Part shown: one piece after another, positions 1-6,606 of the stretch
Layout of the letters: each line of letters starts with the position of its first letter
How positions within the stretch are numbered: position 1 is the stretch's first letter
Assembly (NCBI GenBank): GCA_977017575.1
Contig: CDRNVI010000125.1
Coordinates: forward strand, 1-20,355
Source of the DNA: Paramoeba atlantica
Taxonomy: Eukaryota > Discosea
Direction of reading: 5' to 3'
DNA: 20,355 nucleotides
Position numbers and translations under genes: made by a program
Notes under the pieces: generated by a model
What the model was told of the DNA's origin: nothing
Seen by the model: only the letters and a program-made list of their open reading frames with translations
Databases searched by the model: none

Positions 1-193
1 AAACTGATAACTGCCCACTAAAACCGCCAGAGATGAATGCATAAAAATCATCATGTTCTCCCGGTTCCACATACACTTTTTCCGCAGCACTGGAAGAGAG
101 TGCTCCGTTCGTACTTTTGCCCTGTTGGTTACAACCTACAAAAAATAGGGTAGCAGCTGCCAGTGCAAACATTAAATAGTTTGATTTATTCAT
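1..193 (-). CDS. nosZ: Sec-type (clade II) nitrous oxide reductase, N-terminal fragment
   Basis: Reading right to left from the ATG at 191-193, the frame is open to the window edge (64 codons). It starts with a lipoprotein signal peptide: positive start, hydrophobic stretch, lipobox FFVGC with Cys at about residue 22. The mature start contains EPGEHDDFYAFISGGFSGQL, which I recognise as the conserved N-terminus of Sec-exported clade II NosZ. The family reduces N2O to N2 in the periplasm with CuA and CuZ centres, neither of which lies in this fragment. It is 22 bases downstream of a fasciclin gene and belongs to the same minus-strand group as a c-type cytochrome, a plausible electron donor. The truncation is the window edge, not a break in the gene. 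Identity rests on a short but distinctive stretch. Confidence 0.85.
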   Translation of the reverse strand, partial: MNKSNYLMFALAAATLFFVGCNQQGKSTNGALSSSAAEKVYVEPGEHDDFYAFISGGFSGQLSV

Positions 194-215
194 TGTTATT
201 GTTTTAAAAGTTATT

Positions 216-796
216 CTATTCTTTTGGCGGTAATATTACTTTGTCAACTACATGCACAATGCCATTACCTGCTTCCACACTAGCTATAATTTTTGCACCA
301 CCGATGTAAACATCATCCCCTTGTACCTCAACCTGCACATTTTGGTTATTGGCCTGCCCCAGTTTTTTGAATTTCTTCAGAAATTCTTTGGAGTATTTCC
401 CGGTGTTACATGGTATTGTAAAATGTTGGCCAGCGTTGCTTTGTTCTCTGGTTTGACCAGATTTTCCACGGTTCCTTCGGGTAAAGCATTAAAAGCCTCG
501 TTGGTAGGTGCAAAAACCATTAGAGGCCCTGCGTTGACCAAGGCATTCTCAAGTTCCGCCGCTTGTACCGCCGCAACTAGAGTGGTGTGATCTTTGGAAC
601 CTATAGCTATATCCAAAACATTGGGTGTGGCCTCATCGTCTTTGAGAAAAGCTTGCCCTTGTTTTTTTGTTTCTTGCTTTGATGCCACCTGTTGGGTGGA
701 AGAGTTCGATGAATTGGTTTCGTTTTTACAGCCTATCAATAAGCAGACTGCAAGGAACAAACCAGTAAAAAAATTAATGTTGGCTACTAACTTCAT
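216..796 (-). CDS. Fasciclin (FAS1) domain lipoprotein, frameshifted in this assembly
   Basis: Start ATG at 796. A signal peptide with lipobox LLIGC (Cys about residue 23) is followed by a low-complexity Ser/Gln/Lys linker and one FAS1 domain. FAS1 marks are VFAPTNEAFNALP, a following NILQYHV and, near the C-terminus, GIVHVVDKVILPP. The reading frame breaks near the short C run at about 396-402: one frame stops at 377, while the FAS1 homology continues in the next frame to a TAG at 216. The span is one base short of 194 codons, so a single missing base explains it. It sits between a cytochrome c lipoprotein (9 bases upstream) and nosZ. FAS1 domains mediate adhesion or protein interaction; a role in the nos locus is inferred from position only. 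Confidence 0.8.
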
Positions 797-805
797 ACAT
801 ATTTG

Positions 806-1312
806 TTATAGGGTTCTAAAATATTCGAGCACGGCTCGGGCCTGATCCTCTGTCAGTCCCTGATTGGCCATGGGAGATCCATTAAATTCAATTAAAAGTT
901 CTTTGGCAAGAGCATCTTCTTTTACCATTCCTTCTGGATTCAATATCATGTTCATAACCCATTCCGGGGAGCGCCTTTCCAAAATTTCGTTGGGAGCGGG
1001 ACCTATAAATTTTTTCCCAACCCGATGGCATGCCAGACACATTTGGTTATATACTGCTTCCCCTTCGGCAACTAGGTCTTGATCTATGGTTTCATCCAAT
1101 TTTATGGATTTGATGGGGCCTACACCTTTGCTAGAAAGATCAATTCTTTCGGAAGGCTTGATGCTGTTGACCTCAACTTCTGGGGTAGGTTGTTCCGTGG
1201 CAGTTTTTTGTCTTTCGACTTGAAAGCCCTCTTTTTGCTTGTCTGCTTTTCCACCACAACCTATAAGTAGGGTTAGGAGAAAAAGTGCAGTACTTTTTAC
1301 AATAATTTTCAT
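806..1312 (-). CDS. Periplasmic c-type cytochrome lipoprotein of the nos cluster
   Basis: 168 residues from the ATG at 1312. The signal peptide ends in lipobox LLIGC with Cys19. A charged linker of about 55 residues leads to one class I cytochrome c domain. The haem motif CLACH is at residues 92-96 (Cys92, Cys95, His96), and the likely axial Met is Met148 in SPMANQ, followed by the final helix ending YFRTL. It is the first gene of a tight minus-strand group with the fasciclin gene and nosZ. The likely job is to pass electrons, from a quinol-oxidising complex, to NosZ on the outer face of the inner membrane; that is inference from context. An FNR-like site and a -7 box lie upstream of its start. 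Confidence 0.88.
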   Translation of the reverse strand: MKIIVKSTALFLLTLLIGCGGKADKQKEGFQVERQKTATEQPTPEVEVNSIKPSERIDLSSKGVGPIKSIKLDETIDQDLVAEGEAVYNQMCLACHRVGKKFIGPAPNEILERRSPEWVMNMILNPEGMVKEDALAKELLIEFNGSPMANQGLTEDQARAVLEYFRTL

Positions 1313-1339
1313 CCGTTTTCAGTTGTTAGAATTCGAGAC

Positions 1340-1347
1340 CAAAATTA
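1340..1347 (-). promoter_or_regulatory. Bacteroidota -7 promoter element of the cytochrome c-nosZ group
   Basis: On the minus strand the sequence reads TAATTTTG, matching the Bacteroidota housekeeping -7 consensus TAnnTTTG. It lies 28 bases upstream of the cytochrome start codon. No clear TTG -33 element is found at the usual distance, as expected of an activator-dependent promoter. The FNR-like palindrome at 1371-1382 would be centred about 41 bases upstream of a start site near 1335. Confidence 0.45.
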
Positions 1348-1370
1348 TTGTGTGTTCGTTAGGCAGAATA

Positions 1371-1382
1371 TGATAAAAATCA
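1371..1382. promoter_or_regulatory. FNR/CRP-family-like operator between rrf2 and the nos group
   Basis: The sequence TGATAAAAATCA is a perfect inverted repeat of TGAT around four bases. It matches the core of the FNR/DNR site TTGAT-N4-ATCAA, with both outer positions deviating (A and C). It lies in the 125-base divergent spacer, about 64 bases from the start of the cytochrome gene and 61 from the start of the rrf2 gene, so it could serve either. Oxygen control through FNR-type regulators is common for N2O respiration genes. Function is inferred from motif and place. Confidence 0.45.
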
Positions 1383-1437
1383 CATTTAGGATAAAAAAGT
1401 CTTTTTATTATTGCCTTTGTAATCATGATGAGGTAGC

Positions 1438-1869
1438 ATGCTTTCCAATTCAGCCAAATATGCTTTAAAAGCCGTCCTTTTTTTGGCTTTGCATACCAAT
1501 GAAAATCAAAAAATGATGGTCAAGGATATCTTTGACAGAATTAATGTGCCCCAATCTTATTTGGCCAAACTTTTGCAGGAGTTGTCAAGACGGGAAATTA
1601 TATCCTCTGCTAGAGGACCTAAGGGAGGCTTCTACGTGACCGATAAAAACAAAGAATTGCCCTTGATCAAAGTCATTAATGCCATTGACGGGGAAGGACG
1701 TCTACGATCCTGTATGCTTAGTATAAATGAATGTGATAGTGAAAATCCTTGCGCGTTGCATGATTTAGTTGGGAATGCCAATAGTTTTTTTATCAAAAAC
1801 ATGGAAGAGACCACTATTGATGACCTTGTTACCAATGTAAAGGAGGGAAGAGCCTCACTTCCTCTTTGA
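1438..1869 (+). CDS. Rrf2-family transcriptional regulator with three-cysteine cluster motif
   Basis: 143 residues. The N-terminal winged helix is typical of Rrf2: SAKYALKA near residues 5-12, VPQSYLAKLLQEL at 37-49 as recognition region, and a wing with RGPKGGF at 59-65. Three cysteines at 92, 99 and 105 (spacing C-x6-C-x5-C) match the Fe-S ligands of NsrR/IscR-type members. It is divergent from the cytochrome-fasciclin-nosZ group, so it may sense NO or redox state and control that group; this is inferred from position and cysteines. NsrR, IscR and RsrR cannot be told apart here, so no symbol is given. Start ATG at 1438 fits the usual Rrf2 N-terminus. Confidence 0.88.
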   Translation: MLSNSAKYALKAVLFLALHTNENQKMMVKDIFDRINVPQSYLAKLLQELSRREIISSARGPKGGFYVTDKNKELPLIKVINAIDGEGRLRSCMLSINECDSENPCALHDLVGNANSFFIKNMEETTIDDLVTNVKEGRASLPL

Positions 1870-1899
1870 TAGTAGCAGAAAAAGGCTTTCTACAATGTA

Positions 1900-3087
1900 C
1901 TATTGTTCTGTACTGAATTTATAAATGCAAGAAGAGGTATAGGTTTCCGTTGGTTCCAAAATTGTACTTGGAAAGTTGGCCTGATTTGGAGAGTTGGGGT
2001 AGTGCTGGGTTTCAAGACAAAAAGCCCCTCGTTTTAGGTAAGGTTTTCCATTTTTCCCCATAACAGAGCCATCCAAGAAATTACCGCTATAGAATTGAAT
2101 ACCAGGTTCGCTGGTATACACTTCCAGCACTCGACCGGATAGAGGTTCTGTTACTCGAGCCGCAAATTTCAACCCTTCCCCATTTAAAGGAGCGGCATTC
2201 AACACAAAATTGTGATCGTAACCATCTGCTATTCTCAGTTGTTCAACATCCAATGCAATGTCTTTGCCAATCAACTTTTCAGTGGTAAAATCCATTGGAG
2301 TATTCGATACCGAAGCAATTTCACCGGTAGGAATAAGGTTTTCGTTGACAGGAGTATAATGGTTGGCGTTGATTTCAACAATATGATCATCAATGGTACC
2401 TTCTCCTTCTCCTTTTAAGTTGAAAAACGAATGGTGAGTTAGGTTAACAATGGTCTTTTTATCTGTTGTTGCTTTATAATAAATTTTTAGTTCGCCTTCG
2501 TCCGTTAGTTGATACAATACTTGCACCATCAGATTTCCGGGATAGCCTTCTTCTCCGTCCGGTGATAATCTGGAAAATTGGATTTCATTTTCTGTAGCAT
2601 GGTCAACCGTCCAAACTACATTGTCATATCCTTGGTTTCCACCATGTAAATGATTAGGGCCATTATTCTTGGCTAGTGGATAGTGTACACTGTCCAATGC
2701 AAATTTTCCACCCGCTATACGGTTCCCATATCTGCCAATGGTGGCCCCAAAATATGCAGTTCCAGGTTCGTTGTAAGCTTTCAAACTACTACGACCAAGA
2801 ACAACATCGGCGAACACTCTATTTTTATCAGGAACCGAAAGTGAAATTAAGCGTTGCCCAAAATTTGTAAAACTAGCTTGTAGTCCAAATTTGTTCCTTA
2901 AAATATATAGATGGATGGAATCCCCGTCAATAACTTGTTCAAAATTCTCAGGGTTGATTGGGCTGACCATGTTTGTGGGTTCGTGTTTGGGTGTGGTTTC
3001 GACGCCTAGTTTATCCCCTCTTTTTTTACACGAACATAACAGTATTATGCACAACAAAAGTATATGGGAATAAGTGCGAATCGACAT
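1900..3087 (-). CDS. galM: Aldose 1-epimerase (galactose mutarotase), lipoprotein form
   Basis: 395 residues from the ATG at 3087. A short signal peptide ends in lipobox LLCSC (Cys20), so this copy is probably anchored in the cell envelope. GalM marks run the full length: GATIGRYGNRIAGGKF (114-129), HLHGG (146-150), LTHHSFFNL (216-224), DGYDHNFVL (288-296), FYSGNF (332-337) and LETQHYPNSPNQ (358-369). By comparison with characterised mutarotases, His148 and His219 bind or protonate the sugar and Glu359 is the catalytic base. The reaction interconverts alpha and beta anomers of aldoses. It converges with rrf2 across 30 bases and has no obvious operon partner in the window. The frame is intact. 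Confidence 0.92.
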   Translation of the reverse strand: MSIRTYSHILLLCIILLCSCKKRGDKLGVETTPKHEPTNMVSPINPENFEQVIDGDSIHLYILRNKFGLQASFTNFGQRLISLSVPDKNRVFADVVLGRSSLKAYNEPGTAYFGATIGRYGNRIAGGKFALDSVHYPLAKNNGPNHLHGGNQGYDNVVWTVDHATENEIQFSRLSPDGEEGYPGNLMVQVLYQLTDEGELKIYYKATTDKKTIVNLTHHSFFNLKGEGEGTIDDHIVEINANHYTPVNENLIPTGEIASVSNTPMDFTTEKLIGKDIALDVEQLRIADGYDHNFVLNAAPLNGEGLKFAARVTEPLSGRVLEVYTSEPGIQFYSGNFLDGSVMGKNGKPYLKRGAFCLETQHYPNSPNQANFPSTILEPTETYTSSCIYKFSTEQ

Positions 3088-3242
3088 TTATAGGTTGCTA
3101 AACAAGGGACTAAAAGTAATTAAAAACTCCAAAAAACTTAGGAGGCCAATTTAATTAAGACCAATTTAATTGTTAGATATGCAACTGTTCGGTGAGTTCT
3201 GTAACCTGTTTAACGACGGTTTCCTTGGATAATTTAAGAACA
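3088..3242. other. Intergenic spacer upstream of galM
   Basis: No convincing gene. An 11-base direct repeat, CCAATTTAATT, occurs at 3146-3156 and 3161-3171. A minus-strand reading of about 25 codons ends at about 3177 but has no sensible start and no recognisable family, so it is not called. Confidence 0.4.
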
Positions 3243-3268
3243 TAAAAATCCCGGCATGTGCCGGGATT
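3243..3268 (-). terminator. Rho-independent terminator after tRNA-Lys
   Basis: The inverted repeat AATCCCGGCA / TGCCGGGATT (3247-3256 and 3259-3268) forms a GC-rich hairpin. On the minus strand it is followed at once by a run of Ts. It begins 14 bases past the 3' end of the tRNA gene. Confidence 0.8.
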
Positions 3269-3281
3269 CCATTTTTATTTG

Positions 3282-3354
3282 TGACCTGACTGGGGCTCGA
3301 ACCCAGGACCCTCTCCTTAAAAGGGAGATGCTCTACCAACTGAGCTATCAGGTC
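3282..3354 (-). tRNA. tRNA-Lys(UUU), bacterial
   Basis: 73 bases forming a full cloverleaf: acceptor GACCTGA/TCAGGTC, D arm with GCTC...GAGC, anticodon stem TCTCC/GGGAGA-type pairing around loop CTTTTAA (anticodon TTT), T arm CTGGG-TTCGAGC-CCCAG. All seven acceptor pairs are Watson-Crick, unlike several mitochondrial tRNAs later in the window. CCA is not encoded. Confidence 0.96.
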
Positions 3355-3394
3355 TTGCTTATATTGAGCATTAAAATATTGCTCTAAGCGGGTG

Positions 3395-3424
3395 CAAATA
3401 TAATATCATTAATCTATTTTACAA
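3395..3424 (-). promoter_or_regulatory. Flavobacterial promoter of tRNA-Lys
   Basis: Minus strand: TTG at 3424-3422, a 19-base spacer, then TATATTTG at 3402-3395. This fits the Bacteroidota consensus TTG-N(about 19)-TAnnTTTG. It predicts a leader of roughly 35 bases before the tRNA. Confidence 0.7.
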
Positions 3425-3437
3425 GATGATTTAATGA

Positions 3438-3445
3438 TAAATTTG
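3438..3445 (+). promoter_or_regulatory. -7 promoter element of aroK
   Basis: TAAATTTG matches TAnnTTTG and lies 32 bases upstream of the aroK start codon. A TTG at the expected -33 distance is not clear, so the call is weaker than the divergent tRNA promoter next to it. Confidence 0.45.
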
Positions 3446-3477
3446 TGTTTTTTTCAAATCGATTTTATTTCACATAA

Positions 3478-3993
3478 ATGAAAGTAGTTCTAGTAGGTTA
3501 TATGGCAAGTGGAAAGTCCTCTGTTGGGAAACTGTTGGCCAAGGATTTAGGATTGGAATTCATTGATTTGGATACCTATATTGAAGCGCAACAACAAAAA
3601 TCCATAAAGGAGATTTTTTCGGAAAAGGGAGAGATATTCTTTAGGAAATTGGAACACCAAATGTTGTCGGATGTCCTGACCCAAAAAAAATCCATCCTAC
3701 TCTCTACTGGCGGTGGTACGCCCTGTTATGGAACCAATATGGAAACCATTCTTCAAAACTCAGATCACTCCATCTATTTGCAACTACCCGTTTCGGCTTT
3801 GGTGGAACGTATTGAAAAAGAAAAGGACCAACGTCCTTTGGTGCGCGAACTTGGCATTGATGAACTTCCAGAATTTGTTGGCAAACACCTGTTTGAAAGA
3901 AGATCCTATTATTCACAAGCCAAACATGTGTTGGATTGCAATGGTAAATCAATTCAAGAAGTGTTGGACGAAATAAAGACCACTTTACTCTAA
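3478..3993 (+). CDS. aroK: Shikimate kinase
   Basis: 171 residues, the usual length of the family. Walker A GYMASGKS is at residues 7-14; FIDLD near 28-32 supplies the Mg/shikimate aspartates; GGGTP near 78-82 is the shikimate-binding Gly loop; the lid arginine region is DQRPLV near 117-122; and the late Arg pair is in FERRSYYSQ. The enzyme phosphorylates shikimate with ATP in the cytosol, the fifth step of the chorismate pathway. The stop overlaps by 9 bases the 3' end of a convergent phosphoribosyltransferase gene. The frame is intact. Confidence 0.94.
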   Translation: MKVVLVGYMASGKSSVGKLLAKDLGLEFIDLDTYIEAQQQKSIKEIFSEKGEIFFRKLEHQMLSDVLTQKKSILLSTGGGTPCYGTNMETILQNSDHSIYLQLPVSALVERIEKEKDQRPLVRELGIDELPEFVGKHLFERRSYYSQAKHVLDCNGKSIQEVLDEIKTTLL

Positions 3994-4481
3994 ATAGACT
4001 GCATCATTTTTGGATTGAAACTCCACTCGAATATGCTCATTTAAGGAAGTAGACAGGGAAATACCTTTGTAATCGGCCTTAATAGGATATTTTTTGTGAT
4101 TTCTATTGACCAGTACCGCAGTTTTCAATTGCTTGATAGGAGTTTTTAAAAAATGATGTACTCCATAGATTAATGTAGTCCCGGAGTTAAGCACATCATC
4201 CACTAACACAATGGATTTGTTTTGGTAGGCATCCTCGGTAATGGATGTACTTACCCCGCTTGCCAAGGGATTTTTTTTATCCATCTTCAAATGGCAGAGC
4301 ACAATCTCGGCATCTGTGATTCTTTTAAGGACTGTGGCTATTTTTTTTGCAAAGTTAAGTCACCCCCTTCAATGCCGGCAACAACAATTTCCTTCTCGTC
4401 CACATTGGCCTCATAAATCTGATAAGCAATACGCTTTACGGTATGTTTTATTTGGTCGTGGGTAAGTATGCGGTTTAACAT
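3985..4481 (-). CDS. PyrR-like phosphoribosyltransferase, frameshifted in this assembly
   Basis: The C-terminal 105 residues are open from 4302 to the stop at 3985 and hold the PRPP-binding loop IVLVDDVLNSGTTL. The N-terminal part (ATG at 4481, MLNRILTH...) is open in another frame through VVAGIEGG. One missing base between the T run at 4341-4348 and the C run at 4362-4366 would join them into about 165 residues. Flavobacteriia have such a gene beside aroK, often annotated only as a phosphoribosyltransferase family protein related to PyrR. Substrate base and any regulatory role are unknown. It converges on aroK with a 9-base overlap. Confidence 0.78.
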
Positions 4482-4518
4482 AAATCCTTTTTAAGGTAAC
4501 CAAAGATAAAAAAACAGA

Positions 4519-4892
4519 TTATTCAGATTCGTCTATATAGCCGTCAATATCCCTTCTATCCTTTTTAGTAGGTCTTCCCAACCCCCTTTTTTCTATAATG
4601 GTCCTTAGCCAATTTTAGTAGCTCGTTGTTCTGGAAAGCTTCCTTTGGAGTGTTATCCTTTCTATAAATATCCACCAATTTGGCACCAACACGACTTTCT
4701 GGAATATCCAATACGGTAAGTTGATAATCTATCTGGTTTTTTCTTAGCTGAATGGTATCCATCTGATAGACCTCTCTAGAAGCCTTTACCCACGCTACCG
4801 TTGATTCGCACTTGCCCTTTTTTAACAGCTTGGGCAGCAACGTTTCTTGTTTTGTAGTATCTAATACACCAAAGATATTTGTCAATGCGCAT
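4519..4892 (-). CDS. S4-domain RNA-binding protein (Hsp15/HslR-like), two frameshifts in this assembly
   Basis: ATG at 4892 opens MRIDKYLWCIRYYKTRN, the hallmark start of the small S4-domain protein family, which binds rRNA and in E. coli (Hsp15) rescues stalled 50S subunits. The middle, RKNQIDYQLTVLDIP...SRVGAKLVDIYRKDNTPKEAF, is open in a second frame. The C-terminus, KKDRRDIDGYIDE, ending at the TAA 4519-4521, lies in a third. The breaks are near C runs at about 4789-4791 and 4577-4586. Removing two surplus bases would give 124 codons including the stop, the family's normal length. Intact family motifs on both sides of each break argue for sequence error over decay. Confidence 0.82.
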
Positions 4893-4969
4893 AACTCTGC
4901 AAATCTTTGTTAATGCAATGAACAAAAATAGTGGAAAATTGTATCTTGCGCAGCTAAATAATGTACTTG

Positions 4970-5190
4970 ATGAAGCACGGGATTTTTGTTTTTTTGTTTA
5001 CAGCAGTATTATTTTCTTCCTGTAGCAATGATGATGGTGGGCCAAATGTTGACACGGTACCTCCAAGATTGTTGGCTGAGGTATCCCCAGAAAATGATGA
5101 GGAGATCAGGGAGTTTTTGCAGACCCACTTTTATAACTACGAAGAATTCATGTCTCCACCTGCCGATTTTGATTTTAGAATCAAGATTGA
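4970..5190 (+). CDS. FKBP-type peptidyl-prolyl isomerase lipoprotein, N-terminal part cut by junction
   Basis: The ATG at 4970 is preferred to the in-frame ATG at 4961 because it places a short positive start before the hydrophobic core. The lipobox is LFSSC, followed by an acidic SNDDGG linker. The stretch VPPRLLAEVSPENDEEI then THFYNYEEF resembles the N-terminal region of flavobacterial FKBP-fold lipoproteins. The catalytic FKBP domain is absent: after about residue 73 (FRIKID) composition switches abruptly to AT-rich DNA and the frame soon runs out. The loss is best explained by the chimeric junction. Family assignment rests on recall of the N-terminal pattern and the neighbours. Confidence 0.6.
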
Positions 5191-5203
5191 TGTTTTCATC
5201 ACT
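5187..5203. other. Chimeric junction: bacterial chromosome to mitochondrial DNA
   Basis: To the left lies mid-GC flavobacterial coding sequence on the plus strand, interrupted mid-gene. To the right, starting with the TAA of rps13 at 5203-5205, lies AT-rich mitochondrial DNA with UGA=Trp and all genes on the minus strand. No repeat, integrase or tRNA lies at the joint. The exact base cannot be fixed; a stretch of roughly 15 bases could belong to either side. Confidence 0.85.
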
Positions 5204-5517
5204 TATATTATTTTTTTTCTCGATGATCTATTATTAGTCTTTGATCGTTGATTATACATAGGTAACCCTCTAATACGTTTATAACCAAAATAAGAACCAT
5301 TAACTATTTTTTTCATAATATTATTATATCTAATATGTTTAATTTGTTCCTTCCTTTTAAAAAAATATAACAAATTTTTTTCTAACTGTTTTAATAAACC
5401 TTTATTATTAATATTTTTATAAGATTTATTATATAATAAACCAAATTTAAATAATATTATAGATAATAAAGATAAACCAATATTATAATTATTAATTATA
5501 TAACGTTTTATATTCAT
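5203..5517 (-). CDS. rps13: Mitochondrial ribosomal protein S13
   Basis: 104 residues ending in TAA. The C-terminal third carries the S13 signature NGSYFGYKRIRGLPMYNQRS followed by KTNNRSSRKK, equivalent to bacterial GLPVRGQRTxTNARTRK. The N-terminal helical part is degenerate and the protein is about 15 residues shorter than bacterial S13. An in-frame TAA at 5530-5532 rules out a longer version from an upstream start. S13 sits in the head of the small subunit. It follows rpl6, as in the bacterial spc/alpha order. The chimeric junction lies just past its stop. Confidence 0.88.
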   Translation of the reverse strand: MNIKRYIINNYNIGLSLLSIILFKFGLLYNKSYKNINNKGLLKQLEKNLLYFFKRKEQIKHIRYNNIMKKIVNGSYFGYKRIRGLPMYNQRSKTNNRSSRKKII

Positions 5518-5532
5518 ATTTTTTATTGTTTA

Positions 5533-5667
5533 TTTATAATACCCATTTCATATAAATAATTTTTAACTTGAAGTCAATTATTATCGAAAATTAATTTTAA
5601 ATTATAATTATGTATATAAATTAAATTATAATTATAATTTAATAATACCTTAAAACTTATTGCTGAA
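5533..5667. other. AT-rich spacer between rpl6 and rps13
   Basis: The longest gap inside the ribosomal protein cluster. It contains an AT-only inverted repeat (AAATTATAATTA near 5600-5612 and TTATAATTATAATTT near 5626-5640) able to fold as a stem-loop. No tRNA cloverleaf or family motif was found. Confidence 0.4.
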
Positions 5668-6207
5668 TTAATAAGTTCCTTTTTTTCAATTTTTTTTAAT
5701 ATATAATTCATTTTTTTCTTTTATTCCTTTCAATTTATATGCATTTAATTTTCTAAATTGTTTTATTTCCACAGATACTTTTTTTAACAAAAAATAAGAA
5801 TTACTAAATAAAAAAAGATTTCTTCTAGATCTAGATTTAACTAAAATACCTTTAGGTATATTATAATAAATCAAATGATTATAACCTATATTAAATCTTA
5901 ATTCATTATCTTTTCAAATAGTCATAGTAAAACCTAAACCTATAACATTTAAAATTAGGCAATAACCTCTTATCAAATCAATTAAATTTTTTTTTATATA
6001 TCTTTGAAATAAACTATAATATTTCTTTCTTTTAATAATTAATGTTTTATTATTTAATATAAATATATTTTTTTGATTAAATAAAGTTAAGATAGTTAAA
6101 TCTATATTTTTTTTATAATTACTTATTATATTTTCCATAAAAATATTATTATTATTATGTATAATATTTAATAAAGAACTTTTTCCTAAATATAATTTTT
6201 TTTTCAT
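5668..6207 (-). CDS. rpl6: Mitochondrial ribosomal protein L6
   Basis: 179 residues when UGA is read as Trp; UGA codons fall at 5914-5916 and 5686-5688. The C-terminal domain is diagnostic: LNVIGLGFTMTI, then FNIGYNHLIYYNIPKGI (bacterial LxLGYSHxVxxxIP), then KLNAYKLKGIKEKNE (bacterial PEPYKGKGIxYxxE). The N-terminal domain is divergent and Asn/Lys rich. It starts 3 bases after rps8 stops and precedes rps13. L6 sits near the factor-binding region of the large subunit. Confidence 0.88.
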
Positions 6208-6210
6208 TTA

Positions 6211-6603
6211 TTATAATATATTTTTATATAATAGATGTACTTTTAATAAGGCTTTACCACCACTTTTTATAATATAAGCTTCATCGTGTGTTAACAAACC
6301 TTTATTACTACTATAAAAACAAGGATTAAAATAAAATTTAGAAAAATTTTTATTAAAAGTTTTAAATTTTAAATATTGTTTATTACCTCCTGAAGATAAT
6401 TGTTCTAAAAAAATTAAAGGCTTATTATTATAATATTTTAATGTTATTTTTATTTGGTATTTATTACATATTATAAAACTATTTATCAAATTTAATTCGT
6501 ATAAACGTGATAATATAGGTAAATACTTTTTTTTTAATGGTATATATAAACTTTTTAAATTAGCTATATACCCATTATTAATTTGACTACAAAAAAAATT
6601 CAT
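6211..6603 (-). CDS. rps8: Mitochondrial ribosomal protein S8
   Basis: 130 residues, standard S8 length, TAA stop. N-terminal ISxIRNA-type helix is recognisable as SQINNGYIANLKSLYIP; the middle KITLKYYNNKPLI matches VxLKYxxxxPxI; the C-terminus NKGLLTHDEAYIIKSGGKAL matches the S8 signature SxGxLTxxEAxxxxxGGxxL. It begins 3 bases after the rps14 stop and ends 3 bases before the rpl6 start. S8 binds the central domain of small-subunit rRNA. Confidence 0.92.
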   Translation of the reverse strand: MNFFCSQINNGYIANLKSLYIPLKKKYLPILSRLYELNLINSFIICNKYQIKITLKYYNNKPLIFLEQLSSGGNKQYLKFKTFNKNFSKFYFNPCFYSSNKGLLTHDEAYIIKSGGKALLKVHLLYKNIL

Positions 6604-6606
6604 AAC

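Noticed and set aside
252-1270. Plus-strand open frames opposite the cytochrome and fasciclin genes
   Set aside because: They mirror well supported minus-strand genes with family motifs and have no recognisable products.
3172-3281. Short minus-strand reading ending in a plausible peptide tail (LSKETVVKQVTELTEQ)
   Set aside because: No start codon in a sensible place, crosses the tRNA-Lys terminator hairpin, too short to assign.
5533-5667. Hidden tRNA between rpl6 and rps13
   Set aside because: A T-arm-like TTGAC-TTCAA-GTTAA was seen but the loop is only five bases and no acceptor or anticodon arm fits around it.
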